This document shows, piece by piece, positions 10,353 through 22,884 of a stretch of 64,000 nt of DNA. Origin of the DNA: Sophora flavescens (lineage: Eukaryota; Streptophyta; Magnoliopsida; Fabales; Fabaceae); contig CM061062.1 of the NCBI GenBank assembly GCA_030762895.1, positions 282,282,397 through 282,346,396 of the forward strand, in the 5' to 3' direction. Every line of letters begins with the position of its first letter. The stretch's first letter is position 1. The notes beneath the pieces were generated by a model. It was given only the letters and a program-made list of their open reading frames with translations. It had not been told where the DNA came from and searched no databases. The position numbers and the translations under genes were made by a program.

Positions 10353-11197
10353 CTGGAAGCAAAAGAATTTTCCAAGGAGTTATTAGACTATGATGAAAAG
10401 AGGGAAGAAAAAACAATATGTGAGTATAGGGTTCGTATTGATAGCACTAGACTAGATGCTGTTATAAATTTTAATAAAAATATAATAAAGATTAAGAAAC
10501 ATGGGATGCAATTTATCACTTGATTCAAGAAGTCTTGTCAATTTAGAAAATCAAACGATATCTCTTATAGTTATATCATGAAATTGATCATAACCAACAA
10601 CTTAATCCTTAATCTATTGTGGCAACCTACCAAATCTTTAAAGCAGGTAACTAAATTTTATACGTACTCTTAAGATAAATTTTTTTGAGACATATATACT
10701 CTTAAGATAATTGATAATAATATCTCAATGAAACTTATCAAATCAGATGCCGACATGTCCTTCTTCAGTTCCTCACAAACCCGCTCTAAATTAGATGCGG
10801 AGATTATTTTATTTTATTTTATTTTATTTTTACAACGAACACACTGAATTCAAATTGAGGATTTTCTTCTTTTCCATATTTTTGGTTTTCTTATTTAGTT
10901 TTTAAAAAATGACTCTCTTTTTTGGTAAAATAAAAGTTTAGGCTGGGGGAAGGCTCGTCACCTTGCAAGGTCAGGGAATACCACCAACCTCAACGAGGAT
11001 TTATAGTGGAAGTTACATATTACCTACCAACATGAGATATCTAGGAATCGAATCCAAGTCACAGCTAGCGTGAGTGTAAGGCTTGACCGGATGTGCCAAA
11101 ATGACTATTTTATTTTTATATTAACAAAAAATTAATCGAAAAAAAAAGCAGGAAAAGAAGAAAAAAAAGGCTAAATAAACAAAAAAGATAAAAATAC
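10353..11197 (-). other. Probable 5' intron of F-box gene A
   Basis: 845 bp from a donor (GTATTTTTATC, at 11197 on the minus strand) to an acceptor (TTTGCTTCCAG) 11 bases before the chosen start codon. The upstream exon has no continuous frame into the CDS, so this would be an intron in the 5' leader. It contains a SINE-like sequence and an (ATTTT)n run near 10807-10830. Predicted from splice signals only. Confidence 0.45.
10925..11100 (-). mobile_element. SINE-like, tRNA-derived sequence
   Basis: On the minus strand GGATTCGATTCC (11044-11055) is a good pol III B box, in a block of about 170 bp with a GGTGACGAGCCTTCCCCC section and an AT-rich tail. Present at the same place in unit B (about 31620-31782, B box 31728-31739), so older than the duplication. 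No convincing A box was found. Confidence 0.45.
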
Positions 11198-11405
11198 CTT
11201 CTTCTTCAGAACTGGAACGTGAACAGGAAAATGCAGATGAGAATGAAGCGTGGTTCTGCTACTGATGACGGTGACGAGGTTGCTGCAATTGGCGGAGGAA
11301 GAGATGAAGATGGTGAGGGTGAATGAGAGGAAGATGGAGTGAGGAAGAGTGATAGGGAACAAGTGAGAAGGGTATTAGAGACTGAGTGATGGAATGCAAA
11401 AAATT
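11198..11405 (-). other. Probable leader exon of F-box gene A
   Basis: Lies about 30 bases downstream (minus strand) of a TATA box and ends at a GT donor after CTGAAGAAGAAG. It is CT-rich like many plant 5' leaders. Several short frames occur in it (one begins MFPITLPHS), but each meets a stop before or just after the splice to the F-box exon, so they would be upstream ORFs. Conserved in unit B at 31880 to about 32075. Confidence 0.45.
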
Positions 11406-11434
11406 TCTCCCCTTTTCCAAGCACCTACGTACTC

Positions 11435-11442
11435 TATTTATA
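11435..11442 (-). promoter_or_regulatory. TATA box of F-box gene A
   Basis: TATAAATA on the minus strand, followed by GAGTACG and a CT-rich leader. The same box is conserved at 32104-32111 in unit B. Confidence 0.55.
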
Positions 11443-12377
11443 AAGCAATGTGTAACCAATTTGGATTCTCTAGTATCCTTATCAGAAATTAAATCATTAA
11501 TGATAACTGGTAAGAGAGTGAAACTTCTCCTCATTATCCTTAACAGAGATTAAATCATTAATAACAACTGTTGAGAGAGTGTAATAGATAAGTGATAATC
11601 AATCAGAAATATGTTCACATATTTATCAAAATTATCACTTTATATCTAGTCAAATCTAACTCCAATTAAATTATCATGATAACCTCTTGTTTGATCCTAA
11701 CCTACTCACTATTGTCATTTTTTTTTACAAGATTGTCATTTTATTTTATTCCTTATCAGTTTTATTCATTTTTAATTTTATTATTATTATTTATTTTATT
11801 TTGTTTTTACTGTTTATTCAAGAATAATGTGCGATGCAAATCATGCAATAAGTTTAGGAAATCTAATTAGATCAAATGATATCTCTTAAATGTGAAAATT
11901 GATCCTAAAACTAACAACTTAATCCTTTATCGGGTGGCAACTTACCTCATCTTTAAATCAAGTAACTTGTTTCAAAAAAAAAAAACTAGAGATATATATA
12001 CACATGTAGATAATTGATACTAGTAGACCGAATTAAGGGAGTATCTCAATAATCTTATTATTTAGATACGGGCATATCCAAATCTTTACGAATCCACTCA
12101 AAATAAGATTTTTACCTTTTTTTCTTGCCTATTTAGAATTCCTCAAACTTTGACGTAATCAATGATTCAGATTCTACAAGGATCTCTCATCAATGTCGTA
12201 ATATCATACGGATTTGGCTCCTCTAAAGTAAGGAGATGGTAAAGTAACCGATGAGTTACTAGTAAATGTTAACTTTGTAGTCTATACCGTATAAAACATT
12301 TTGGAAAATGCTAACTAATACCCTTAGAACATTATTTAAGAAATCAAGAAAGGGAAATTTGTATGAGAAATAATGTG
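11443..12377. other. Upstream region of F-box gene A, nothing else seen
   Basis: AT-rich, collinear with 32112-33050 in unit B. Contains a short near-duplication (TTAAATCATTAATGATAACT at about 11493 and a variant at about 11550). No gene-like frame. Confidence 0.6.
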
Positions 12378-12671
12378 CTCCCTCCGGACTCAATTATAAG
12401 CAAAATCAATTAACTTCATACTTATTAAGAAAGTTAGTTTAATTGTCTTGATTTATGTATAAAAAATGAGTTACAATAGCTAAATTATCCTTTAATTGTC
12501 TTGGGAGAGTGCAATGTTATTGGAAAAGTAGAAAGATAATTGGTTGGATTGATTGATTGTCTTGACTTTTGGAACACTTACATTAAATAGAGCTGAATTA
12601 ATTGACTTTTACTTATATTTAAGTCCACAAAATATAAGTACTTTCTTTACTTGTAATTGAGTCTAGAGGAG
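12378..12671. mobile_element. Stowaway-like MITE
   Basis: Left end CTCCCTCCGGACTCAATTAT, right end inverted TACTCCTCTAGACTCAATTA. The CTCCCTCCG start is typical of Tc1/mariner (Stowaway) MITEs. About 290 bp, no coding capacity. Full copy in unit B (about 33053-33350); in unit C only the right half remains because an Ogre LTR abuts it at 56232. Confidence 0.7.
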
Positions 12672-12978
12672 TACTCCACACAAAAGAATAAATTATCATA
12701 TAATTTTTTTTCCTTCAAAATTATCATATAATTTAAATCATTGTCTAAATTAGAAATGAAATATATTTTAAGGATAAATTTTATTTGAGAATGTGAACAA
12801 CTTTATAATAAATGTTTAAAAATAACTAATAAGGAATAAAATGCTAGACCCTTAACAACTCACCATTATATAACTAAAAAAAATAGCATAATTATATTGA
12901 TCTCTCTTAACGCTTGACTTAATTATATCCGATACTCTTCTTATTTCAAAAGTTACACTGACACCCATTAAACCTTAA

Positions 12979-15677
12979 GTGTGTGTTTGGATGGGGTATT
13001 TCAAAATTCCAAGGAATTTGAAATACAAGGCAATTGAATTGCTTCATTTGAATTGCTTTCATTTTGAAAATACTTTGTTTGGATAGAGTAATTCAAATAC
13101 CTTGTATTTCAAATTCTTTGTTTGGATAAAGCAATTTAATTACCTTCAATTATAAAATATCACTTTTGAATATTTATTTAAAAAATTGGAATTTCAATAT
13201 AAAATATGACAAATAATTAAACATTAGTCAATTTTTAAATAAAAAAATTTAAAAATAAATAAAAATGATCTAAAAAATAAAAAATTAGACAATTTGTAAA
13301 AATATGATTAATTATATCATTTTCACTGAATTCTTTATATGGAACATAATTTGGACCAAAAAGCAGATGAAAAATGGTAGAAGATATGTAAAGAACAATA
13401 CTTGTTATCCTTCCCTAGAAGCTACAAATACTCAACCAACGGGTTTTGTTGTTAATATTTTTGTGCTGCAACATGATAATGATACAATACGAGTGGAGTT
13501 CAGATTTGAGCTCAAAAACCACACTTGAGTTGAGATTATATATGAACTACAAATACAATGAGTCGTTTCTTCTTTGTTCAATACTTTCCATGCCACTACT
13601 CTTTTATAGGAGACTGGCCTCCCCATGCTGGAAAAGCAAATACTTCAGTGGATATAAATAAAACCCTGCACCAAAATAATAACATCTTTAGAAAGTGAAG
13701 GCCAACTTCTTGGAGTAATGAATAATGAATATATTTGAGATAGCCAACACTTATAACTCCGGAAAAATGGAGATCTTACAGAGCTTTGCTTGTTTTTGAG
13801 TAAAAATGAACTAATATTCGATAATGCAATTGAGTGAGCTAGCTTTATATTGATAAAAATCGACTAATAATATCCATTTATCATTCTTTTATTGATATTC
13901 TATTCAGGAGAAATATTGAAATAGAAAAATACATTGATAAATATATTGCTACACAATGTGTTCCAAATAGCACAAAGAACATATCAATGTACGATAATGA
14001 AATTCCAGCTATTTATTCATCTTCTATGTGAAGTATGTCAAGCATGGAAAATAGCAAGTAAAAATAAGAACCGATCAATATAAATCCTTCAAAGTTAATG
14101 GCATGTCAACACTAAGCTCTAGAAATGAAACCTGCTGGTAATAAACATATAAGAATACAGATAAAGAAGAGTGCATTCACGGTAACAATAAACAAAAGGT
14201 AGAAGATGTATCATTTCTTCCACACAGAGAAACAAAAAGAAAACCTGCATACAATAAGAAAACAGACTTCAGTACTATACTACTAGTAACAGGACACATT
14301 AAGCAGAACCACCAAAATCATATAAATACCTATATACTAGCAAAACTGATTTTTCTTTTTTTGTTTTGTTTACAATACTACAACTTTTGCACTTTGTAGT
14401 CAATTCCCTTATTCAAGACAGAACAGACAACACAAGGTAAACACTAAACAGTGTCTAAATTATGTCTTATATGAGTCAAGGTTCTAAATTGCAGACCGCA
14501 TCACCTGATCTATCCTACCCCCATAACTTCAGTAATGATAATTTCAATCTATCCTGCCTAATTTAACTTGTCTCTTCCAAGTTCATACATCTAAAGAGTA
14601 AGTAATAATACCTGGCAGTCTGGTATAAGATCTGGTGAGTTAGCAGCACCAAGCTTGCTAGTCAACTTGTCTTCAAGCCCTCAATTTCTGTACACAATGT
14701 TAAAACAAACCATGTGAATAAAACTGGTGTAGCACCTCATAAGCAAGAACAAAGATATCTTTTAAGCAAGCCATTTGTAATGAATCTCAAATAATGAAGG
14801 CTAATCCACACTATAAATGCACAATATGCAAGATTTATACCTCTAACTAGCACCAAACCACCAACTCTTCAATTATTATCTCTCTCTCTGATATGTATTT
14901 CCACAAACACATGGTGCTTGCTACCGAGCTTTAACTCAAACCCATCAAAAGGTGAAAACATACCCCCAATAACCTAATCCGAGATTATCACCCACATATA
15001 CAAAACAACGAAATAAAAGATTGAAGATATATTATAATTTTTATCTATATCAAACTTTGTAGTTCTCATCACTCTGTACTGCTTCATAAACAAACTGAAG
15101 ATTGATTGGTGTGAATTAATCCCATGAATTAGAGAAAAAGCAGGAAGTCATTGGAAAAAGAATTGAAGAATCGGTTGTGTATAGAGAGAGAACAGAAGGA
15201 AGAGAAGGAAGATCACTGCTTACCTTTTGAGGATCGAAATGGAGAAGGGAGAAGAGATTTGATCTTAGGATCCGAAATGGAGAAGTCATGAACACCCATG
15301 AATGAAAGATTGAGAGAGAGAGACTTCGAATCTAGAACAGAGAAGAAGAGATTTGATGTAGAAGCCATGAGCAGGGTTTGATGTGGTTGCTCAAATTTGG
15401 AACGATGGAGCTCGAAATTTCCGCCATGAACAATCTCAGAGTTCATTCTCGGGAGAGAGGACCAGGGTTGGAGAAAAGGAAAAGAATTTCAGAATTCCAC
15501 CTATTTTGGTGGGATTTCAAATACTCTGATTTACATGAGATAAAATACCTGATAAAATTACCTAGAATTTATAAAATACATTGGGTTGTTATCCAAACGA
15601 TATATTTTAGGATTAGGAATTTTAATTACCCTCCTAAAATACTTCACCCTCTAAAAATGCTCCATCCAAACATACCC
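12979..15677. mobile_element. PIF/Harbinger-like non-autonomous DNA element, unit A
   Basis: Bounded by GTGTGTGTTTGGATGG at the left and the inverse of GGGTATGTTTGGATGG at the right (14 of 16 matching) and by a TAA duplication (12976-12978 and 15678-15680), the 3-bp signature of PIF/Harbinger elements. 2.7 kb, with no DDE transposase that I can recognise. Subterminal GAATTTGAAATAC-type repeats occur at both ends. Near the right end it holds an exon-like segment (next entry). It is at the same position in units B and C, so it was inserted before the unit multiplied. The family call is inference from TIR and TSD. Confidence 0.65.
15224..15446 (-). other. Exon-like segment inside the PIF/Harbinger-like element
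   Basis: A minus-strand frame opens at an ATG (15446) or at the later MASTSNLFFSVLDS, is serine-rich, and runs into a consensus splice donor (AAAAG then GTAAGCAG) at 15223. A possible second exon lies further on at about 14611-14690 (acceptor GTGTACAG; CCAGACTGCCAG before GTATTATT). Not a protein I recognise. It is either the first exon of an element-encoded gene or a captured host exon. The unit C copy (58959-59181) keeps the frame and the donor. Confidence 0.4.
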
Positions 15678-16124
15678 TAAGATTAATTTATCATTACATT
15701 TATCTCATGAAGATGGGTGATTGTAATTACACTACCATCCCCTTAAAGAAGGTAACTTCACAAACTTTGTATAACTTTTGAAAATAGGTGGGATGCCGAG
15801 TGTAATTAAACTTTCTCATAAGAGAAAAGTGGAAATTTCCCTAAAATAATTGGTACAATATAATTCTCAATTTCAAGGATAAAATTTTAATTAGTTGACT
15901 CTAAACTAAACTACTGAAGTGTCCATAAATGATTGGTTGATTGAGAAGCTAGGAACGGAAACACAGGAAGTGACTGACATTAAATACAAACGGATTTTAA
16001 TGCTCTATATAAAGAAAGAAAACCATCACACAAAGCCCAAGAGGAAGAGGAAATATGAGAGTTCTCCACAGATTTTGACATTCACCAATCAATTCTATAG
16101 CTGAAGGAAGATCAGACACCAACA
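15678..16124. other. Upstream region of the AHP fragment A
   Basis: No coding frame. A TATA box (TATATAAA, 16006-16013, plus strand) is about 112 bases before the ATG at 16125 and fits the AHP fragment. In unit C about 75 bp containing this box are missing. Confidence 0.55.
16006..16013 (+). promoter_or_regulatory. TATA box of AHP fragment A
   Basis: CTCTATATAAAGAAAG followed by an A/G-rich leader and then the AHP start codon. Absent from copy C through a deletion. Confidence 0.5.
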
Positions 16125-16436
16125 ATGGATAATGTGATTCAGTTGCAAAGCCAGGTGGTTGAGTACACTTCCTCCTTGTTTCAAGAGGTAATTAACAATG
16201 ATATACAATTACCAATATACATTAAGGGAAGTCTCATAAGCTATGTATCTTTCTTGTATTAGTTTTCTCTTTTGTCCCTCTAACTTATGTGTTCTCTTTG
16301 AAAAGGGATTCCTAGATGATCAATTTAACCAGCTTCAGCACCTTCAAGATGAAAGCAACCCATATTTTGTGGTTGAAGTGGTGACACTCTTCTTTGAGGG
16401 TGCAAAGAGACTCCTAAATGAGCTGCAAAAAGCACT
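16125..16436 (+). pseudogene. Histidine-containing phosphotransfer protein (AHP-type), 5' fragment, copy A
   Basis: AHPs carry phosphate from cytokinin receptor kinases to nuclear response regulators. Exon 1 is 16125-16187 (MDNVIQLQSQVVEYTSSLFQ and E, 21 codons) with donor GTAATT. Exon 2 is 16306-16436, starting after AAAAG with GFLDDQFNQLQHLQDESNP and ending with LLNELQKAL at a GTAAGG donor; unspliced reading meets TAA at once. Both exons match AHP N-terminal helices in sequence, phase and intron position. The fragment is about 64 residues against about 150 for the family. The exon with the phosphoacceptor histidine (HxHQxKGSSxS motif) is not found within the next intron or beyond the LTR that interrupts it at 16786. 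It cannot relay phosphate. A TATA box precedes it, so transcription is possible. Confidence 0.85.
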
Positions 16437-16785
16437 GTAAGGGCACAATAATTTCCTGTTTTCTTTTTGGTGAATGTAATTTCCTGTTTTCTAAATTCAC
16501 TGATCACTATCATGGTTTTAAATTACGGTTGCATTTACATGCTGCAAGATCACCTGAATCAACTATTTCAACATTTAAATTTATACATTTTAGATTTTAA
16601 TACTTAAAAACTCTCTTGTTGTTTTGTCTTTTAATTTTTTTATATTCATTTTGATTTTTTTTATAATCTTATTTAGTGTTACCAAATCCCTTTGAATCTT
16701 TGATATGTTAACTATCCAACTTCATTGTGATACTTTAGGCAAAGAGATTATGATATTTAAAGTTACAACTATAGAGTAGGATAAA
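16437..16785 (+). other. Remnant of AHP intron 2, nothing else seen
   Basis: T-rich sequence after the exon 2 donor, ending at the target-site duplication ATAAA (16781-16785) of LTR B. Same in unit C (60089-60437). Confidence 0.55.
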
Positions 16786-18604
16786 TGTAACACCCCCCTT
16801 GGGTATTACTACGTAACACATGCGGAAGTAAATTAAAAAGATAATTTGCTGGTTGCTTTCGGAAAATTGTTTTCTTTTAAGTCAGAAAACGGGGGTATAA
16901 AATTTTTCTTTAAGGATAACTCTGAAATCCATAATACATACATTTAAAACGTAAAGTCACATTCGTAACAAAGTTACCATGACATACAACATTTCTCTAA
17001 GTTTCCGTTTTCGAAAGAAAAAGTTTAAACTACAGATGGATGTATATAACACTACATTTACCGACCTCTTTAGATATACAACCCAACTCAAACTCCTAAG
17101 CTGGTCATTCTATCAAATATTCATTGGAGAGACCCCCAATCATAATACTTTCCCAACCTCTAACACTAGGTCTTCAAGTGACTTAGAAAGACTCCTATGC
17201 AACATCGGTACTAGAGTACCAAAGTACTACAGCAAAACCCGAAGAGACCTGATATAACTGTAAGAGTGAGACACCGGCAAATGGATATATCATACAACAA
17301 CCATATACATGATATATACAACACATTGGCATATTAGCATTTAAGAATTATTCATAGATAAAACAACAAGTGTTATATCAGTGGATCTCATACCCGAATC
17401 AATCAGTTTTATAAAGATAATGAATGACACTTCGATCATCATACTCTAAACTTAATCTCATGAGATACCATCACCATTTTATCATTAAGAAAGAAAGAGT
17501 TGATCAGGCTCATATGCCACATTGGCAAGTTTTCTCCATCACCTCATGCACCCGGATCAACATCATCACGAATCCCTTATAACGGCCATTTGGATGTATA
17601 CCTCATCGAATACCACATCTTAAGCGGGTATTCGGTTAACTCAAGCACGTCTACTAAGGGGAAATGCATATGAATAAAAGACTTTTCATTATCGAGACTT
17701 TTCTTTGTGTTCACTCTTTTCCATTGTCGAGCCCAAAGCTAACGACTATTCACAAATTTCATTACTTGAAAATCAATAACACAGGACGCGCAGTCCAAGA
17801 TTGTGGTCGTAGAAACAATTATAATTTTATCCATGTTTTATTTCAATATGATAAGGACTCCTAGCCCATAACAACGAAATTAGGACACAGAGTCCTCAAT
17901 TCCAGGATTATGACTCCAAGCCCATAATATCATGATTAGGACCCTTGGGCCATAATTCTTGACACGTGTAACACCCCCCCTTGGGGCGTTACTACGTAAC
18001 CCATGCGGAAGTAAATTTGAAAGATAATTTGCTGGTTGCTTTCGTAAAATTTGTTTTCTGTTAAGTCAGAAAACTGGGGCATAAAATTTTCTTCTATAAG
18101 GATAACTCTGAAATCCATCATACATACATTTAAAACATAAAGTCACGTTCGTAACAAAGTTACCATGACATACAACATTTCTGTAAGTTTCCATTTTTGA
18201 AAGAGAAAGTTTAAACTTCAGATGGATGTATATAACACTACATTCACGGACCCCTTTAGATATACAACCCAACTCATACTCCTAAGCTGGTCATTCTATC
18301 AAATATTCATTGGAGAGACCCCCAATCGGAATACTTTCCCAACCCCTAACACTAGGTCTTCAATTGACTTAGAAAGACTCCTCTGCAACATCGGCACTAG
18401 AGTACCAAGGTACTACAGCAAAACCCGAAGAGACCTGATATAATTGTAAGAGTGAGATACCATCATAAGATATCCCACAACAACCATATACATGATACAT
18501 ACATCACATAATCATATAAGAAGTTAAATCATGCATATACACAATATAATAGTGTTATATCAAAGGGTCTCAAACATCCTCCAAATGAGTTGATCAGGCT
18601 CGAT

Positions 18605-18790
18605 ACACCGTCTCATTGGCTAGCTAAGCACAACGATAATACACCGTCTCATTGGCTAGCTAAGCACAACGATAATACACCGTCTCATTGGTCATTTAGG
18701 CACAACGATTATGCACGCCATTTCATTATCCATTTAGGCACAACGATACACGTACACCATCTCATTGTCCAATTTAAGAACAACGATAAT
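18605..18790. repeat. 36-bp tandem repeat, five units
   Basis: Unit begins ACACCGTCTCATTGG and ends CACAACGATAAT. The first two units are identical and the later three degenerate. Because 36 is a multiple of three it makes a spurious repetitive frame (18590-18832). Confidence 0.9.
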
Positions 18791-20459
18791 ACACCGTCAC
18801 ATGATACCTTTCCTGTTAAGGTCTCACGTTAAAACCATGTCGGTCATGTCTGCTGTAAATGAAAATGTAATACATTTAGTTCTCAATGTTTTCTTTGTGT
18901 TCATTCTTTTTCGCTGTCGTAACTTAAAACTAACGACTTAATCATCATTTCCCCATCACTTGAAAACTTAGAAGCATAGGACACACAGTCCGAATGCTCA
19001 ATCACAACGCCCGAGACCGATGCACCAGTCCTAGGCTTGTGGTCGTAGAAAACAACATTCACCTTTAACAACGTTCATCACAACGTGGTTAGGACACACA
19101 GTCCACAACAATGAAATCAGAACGCACTGTCCTCGATTTCGAGAATTGGACCCTCAGTCCAGAACATCATGAATAGGACTCCTGGTCCTGAATTAACACT
19201 GATCCAAGATCACGTGCATATAACTGAATACTAGAGGCGACGTCTCGCGTACTAGATTCTCTTTCTTAAGTACTTATTTTTCGTTCAGTGAAAATCAAAT
19301 TCAAAACCGAATCCTCAATAACCTATCCAGGCTATCGGAAAGTTTCTAAAATATTTAGGAAAAACCTTTTCTTTGAAAATCTTTTATAAAGCATCTTTGA
19401 AATACTTTTATCCTTGAAATATTTCCCCAATAGGATATTGCCAAATAATCTTGAAAGTTTTCACTTGAAGACACATAGTTCGAAAAGGATTTTTCTCTTG
19501 TTTAACAATAGTTCACCAAAACCATTTTAACATTTAAAACAAGTACTTTAAGTTAATGAGCTTTTGGAAAAGAACACCAATCCCTTCATCTTCAAAGCTT
19601 ATTAAGGTTTTTAATCCTTATAACAGTTGAGCACTGACACCAGTATGGCTTAGCAAACTTTCAATCAACAGTAGTATATATTATCAGTTCAATGCTAATA
19701 TCACAGTTGAAAGCAGTTCATCACAGATATGCATCATAACATTTAGAACAAGTACAGTCCAACATCAGATAATAACATAACAGTTCAAGTACATTAGATA
19801 ACCAAGTAAGCTCAATTAACATATAAATATCCAGTTAAACACATACACACATGCATACAGTTATTGAATATCTTTAGGAAATCCCCTCTTACCTCAAGAA
19901 GGTAAGAGAATACGAGAAAATAAACAGTTTCACGAACGTTCTCCAAAGTTGGTTAGGATGCAAGTCTAGGTTTCAAGACACAAGGTTCAAAGGATTAGAA
20001 CTCAACCAAGAACTTAGGGCTAGAAGTTTCCAAAACACATGCAACTTAGGGATTTATGAACCTCAAGTGCTAAGAGTTTAAAACATGATTTCTTTAAACA
20101 AAGTTGAACAAAAATCCCACCAAGTTACACTTGATGGAGATTCGGCCTTGACTAATAAGATAGTCTAGGAACATTTAAACTTTCCAATCTCTTTGGTTTA
20201 GCATCCATTAATAGTAAGGAGCTCAAAACCATGATCACTTTGGAAAAATGAAAAACGAAACACCCTAGGTCCATAACCTTTAAGATTCGGCCATCCTTGG
20301 GTTTTCATGATAGAAATCTTTAAATCCTTCCAATCGCTTAGACCTTTTAGCATCCAATAACTTATGGAGCTCAAGTCTATGATCATCTTGAAAGCAACAT
20401 ATGACTTTAAATAACAAAGCACATAAAGTAAGAACAACATAAGCCTATAAGTAATTAAA

Positions 20460-20695
20460 GCATAATGACATAAGTAAATGAATCATAAATGACATAAACA
20501 TAAATGACATAAAAGTAAATGACATAATGTAAATGACATAAAGTAAATGGCATAAATATAAATGACATAAAAGTAAATGACATAATGTAAATGACATAAA
20601 GTAAATGGCATTAATATAAATGACATAAAGGTAAATGACATAATGTAAGTGACATAAAGTAAATGGCATTAATATAAATGACATAAAAGTAGAGT
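20460..20695. repeat. AAATGACATAAA higher-order repeat
   Basis: 12-13 bp subunits (AAATGACATAAA, AAATGACATAATGT, AAATGGCATAAA) grouped into a higher-order unit of about 64 bp seen about three times. Confidence 0.85.
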
Positions 20696-20700
20696 AAAAA

Positions 20701-20860
20701 TCTTTAAACTTTCCAATCACTTAGACATAGCATCCTTTAACATAAAGGAGCCTTGGTCCATGATCATTTTGGGAAACAATTCTTTAAACTTTCCAATCAC
20801 TTAGACATAGCATCCTTTAACATAAAGGAGCCTTGGTCCATGATCATTTTGGAAAACAAA
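20701..20860. repeat. Perfect 80-bp tandem duplication
   Basis: TCTTTAAACTTTCCAATCAC begins at 20701 and again at 20781; the two units differ only near the end (GGGAAAC against GGAAAAC). This is the same sequence unit that is repeated in LTRs A and B. Confidence 0.92.
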
Positions 20861-22884
20861 TCTTAAATACAAAATCATACTTGTAAAAGTTGAAACAAGA
20901 TCCATCTAAACCATATGCATGGTTTCGGCCTCATTAGAAAGTAGAGGTTAGGAAACTTTGTTTTACACAACCTTTTATTATGTTAAAATACAAGTAAATA
21001 CAAGACCATAGAAATTGGTTTCAACTCAAAAGGAGCTTTCTACCATTTTTGAGAGATTTTTGAAGATAAAAGCTCATATATGACATAAAGAAGAAACTTT
21101 AGAAAAAGATGAAGTTTTTAAAGAAAAGAATACATGAGAGTATTACCCTAAGCAAGAGGAACAACTTTGATGAAGAAAACTTTGTGAAAAGAAGAAGAAA
21201 AACTAGATCTTTGGAAGCTTGAAGTTAAGAAAAAGATGAAAGCTTAAGGGTTTTAATGGAGTAGGAGAAAGGAAAGTGATGAAGTGAAGACGAAGAGTGG
21301 TATTTATAGAGGAAATGGGGAGGGTGCACGGTTTTGAGAAGAGGAGCAAGGCTTGGAGAAGAAGTTTTGGTTTAAGGCATTGTTTGGATCATTTAAGGAA
21401 GGTTTAATGGGTTTTTGGAATAAAATAGATTATAATTTGAAAAGGTAATCATGATTACTTTAAAGTGTGTCATAAGCATTTAAAGTGTGTCATAAGCATT
21501 TAATTAGGCATCCCATCAAGCCTTCTCTCATCCTTTAGGGTTCCTTTAACTGCTTAAATACGTAACTGGTTGCACATCCGATCGTATTTTCTGAAGGTTT
21601 CGTCCGGATAAAATATTATATTTTATTCTCAGACAACAAAATTCGAAAATTTACCAAACCCACACAAAACATCATAAAAACACTAACCGTCTCGTTCACG
21701 AATTAAAATTTTGTCTCTAGCTCAGTAAACTTGTACTGGCAGTGAGAACCCAGACCGATTTTCGTCTGAATTTCCGACCGAAAATTTTACCGTGACTTCA
21801 TACGGTAAAACAACACAAGAAAATGATTTTATTTTAAATAAAATCATCCTCCGGATTTTATCAAAAATAAATACATTAAATAATGTATTTACTAATAAAG
21901 AAGCATACGAAAAACAGGGTGTTACAACACGGAGCACAGATCGCATGCTTATAACTGAATACTAGAGGCGACGTCTCGCGAACTAGATTCTCTTTTACAT
22001 GTGCTTACTTTTTGCTCAGTTAAAATCAAAAACCAAAACAAAACCTCGGTCACTTATCCAAGTAACCGGAACGTTTCTAAATCATTTAGGAGAAAAACTT
22101 TTCCTTTACAAATTCTTTTACAAAACAATTTGGAAATTCGTTTGCTTTTGAAATCCTTGATGGAATAATGTCAAACATTTTCAAAGGGGTTTTTCCTTCA
22201 TAAAACACATAGTTCGAAAAGGGTTTTCTCTCATACAAACTTTGGATCATAAAAAGGTAATTTCTATTGACTTTAAAAAAACTTCAACGTTTCTTTTCAA
22301 AACTAGAATCTCGTTCTCTTGAAGTAAGCGTTTTTAACAAGGAACTTTTATAAATGAAACCAATACTTTCAAAGTTCTATTCAAGGCTTATTAAGGCTTT
22401 TAATCCTTATAATAATTGTGCACGGACTCAAGTCCGGCTTCTCAAACTTCAATCAACAGTAATATATTCTCAACAATAATATCATAGTTAACGACAGTTC
22501 ATCACATATATACAACTGACAATACTTTAAGGCAAGTAATAATCAACTTCAAGTAACAATCACAATAGTTCAAGTAAACAAGTCATTCAAGTATTTGCTC
22601 GTATCAGAATAATATTCAAATCACTCAAGTAAACACATACGCACATGCATATAGTCATTGAATATCCCTAGGCAATCCCCTCTTACCTTCCGTGAAGGTA
22701 AGGAGATTAGATGCTTGAAGAGATATACCACGAACGTCCTTGTTTCCTCCGTGATGGAAGTCTACGGTTATGAACACAAAATCACAAGTTAAAATCAAAC
22801 AAGAACACTAAACCACAAGGCATAGGTTTGGCCAAGACTAGTGAAAATAAAATATAAATAATTACCCAAGAACGTTTTAATAAG

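Larger units (their letters stand above)
17967..21926 (-). mobile_element. Nested solo LTR, same family
   Basis: 3960 bp from TGTAACACCCC to GGGTGTTACA, flanked by ACACG at 17962-17966 and 21927-21931. It is clearly homologous to its host LTR over its length (compare 17967-18440 with 16786-17260). No internal domain. It carries three tandem arrays listed separately. Confidence 0.9.

Noticed and set aside
11171..11362. Secreted small protein beginning MFPITLPHSIF in the F-box leader
   Set aside because: It looks like a signal peptide, but the frame runs into the predicted donor, meets a stop soon after splicing, and changes length between units A and B.
18590..18832. Repetitive protein with a 12-residue repeat, or a CRISPR-like array
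   Set aside because: It is a 36-bp head-to-tail minisatellite inside a solo LTR, without spacers, and the frame is open only because 36 is divisible by three.
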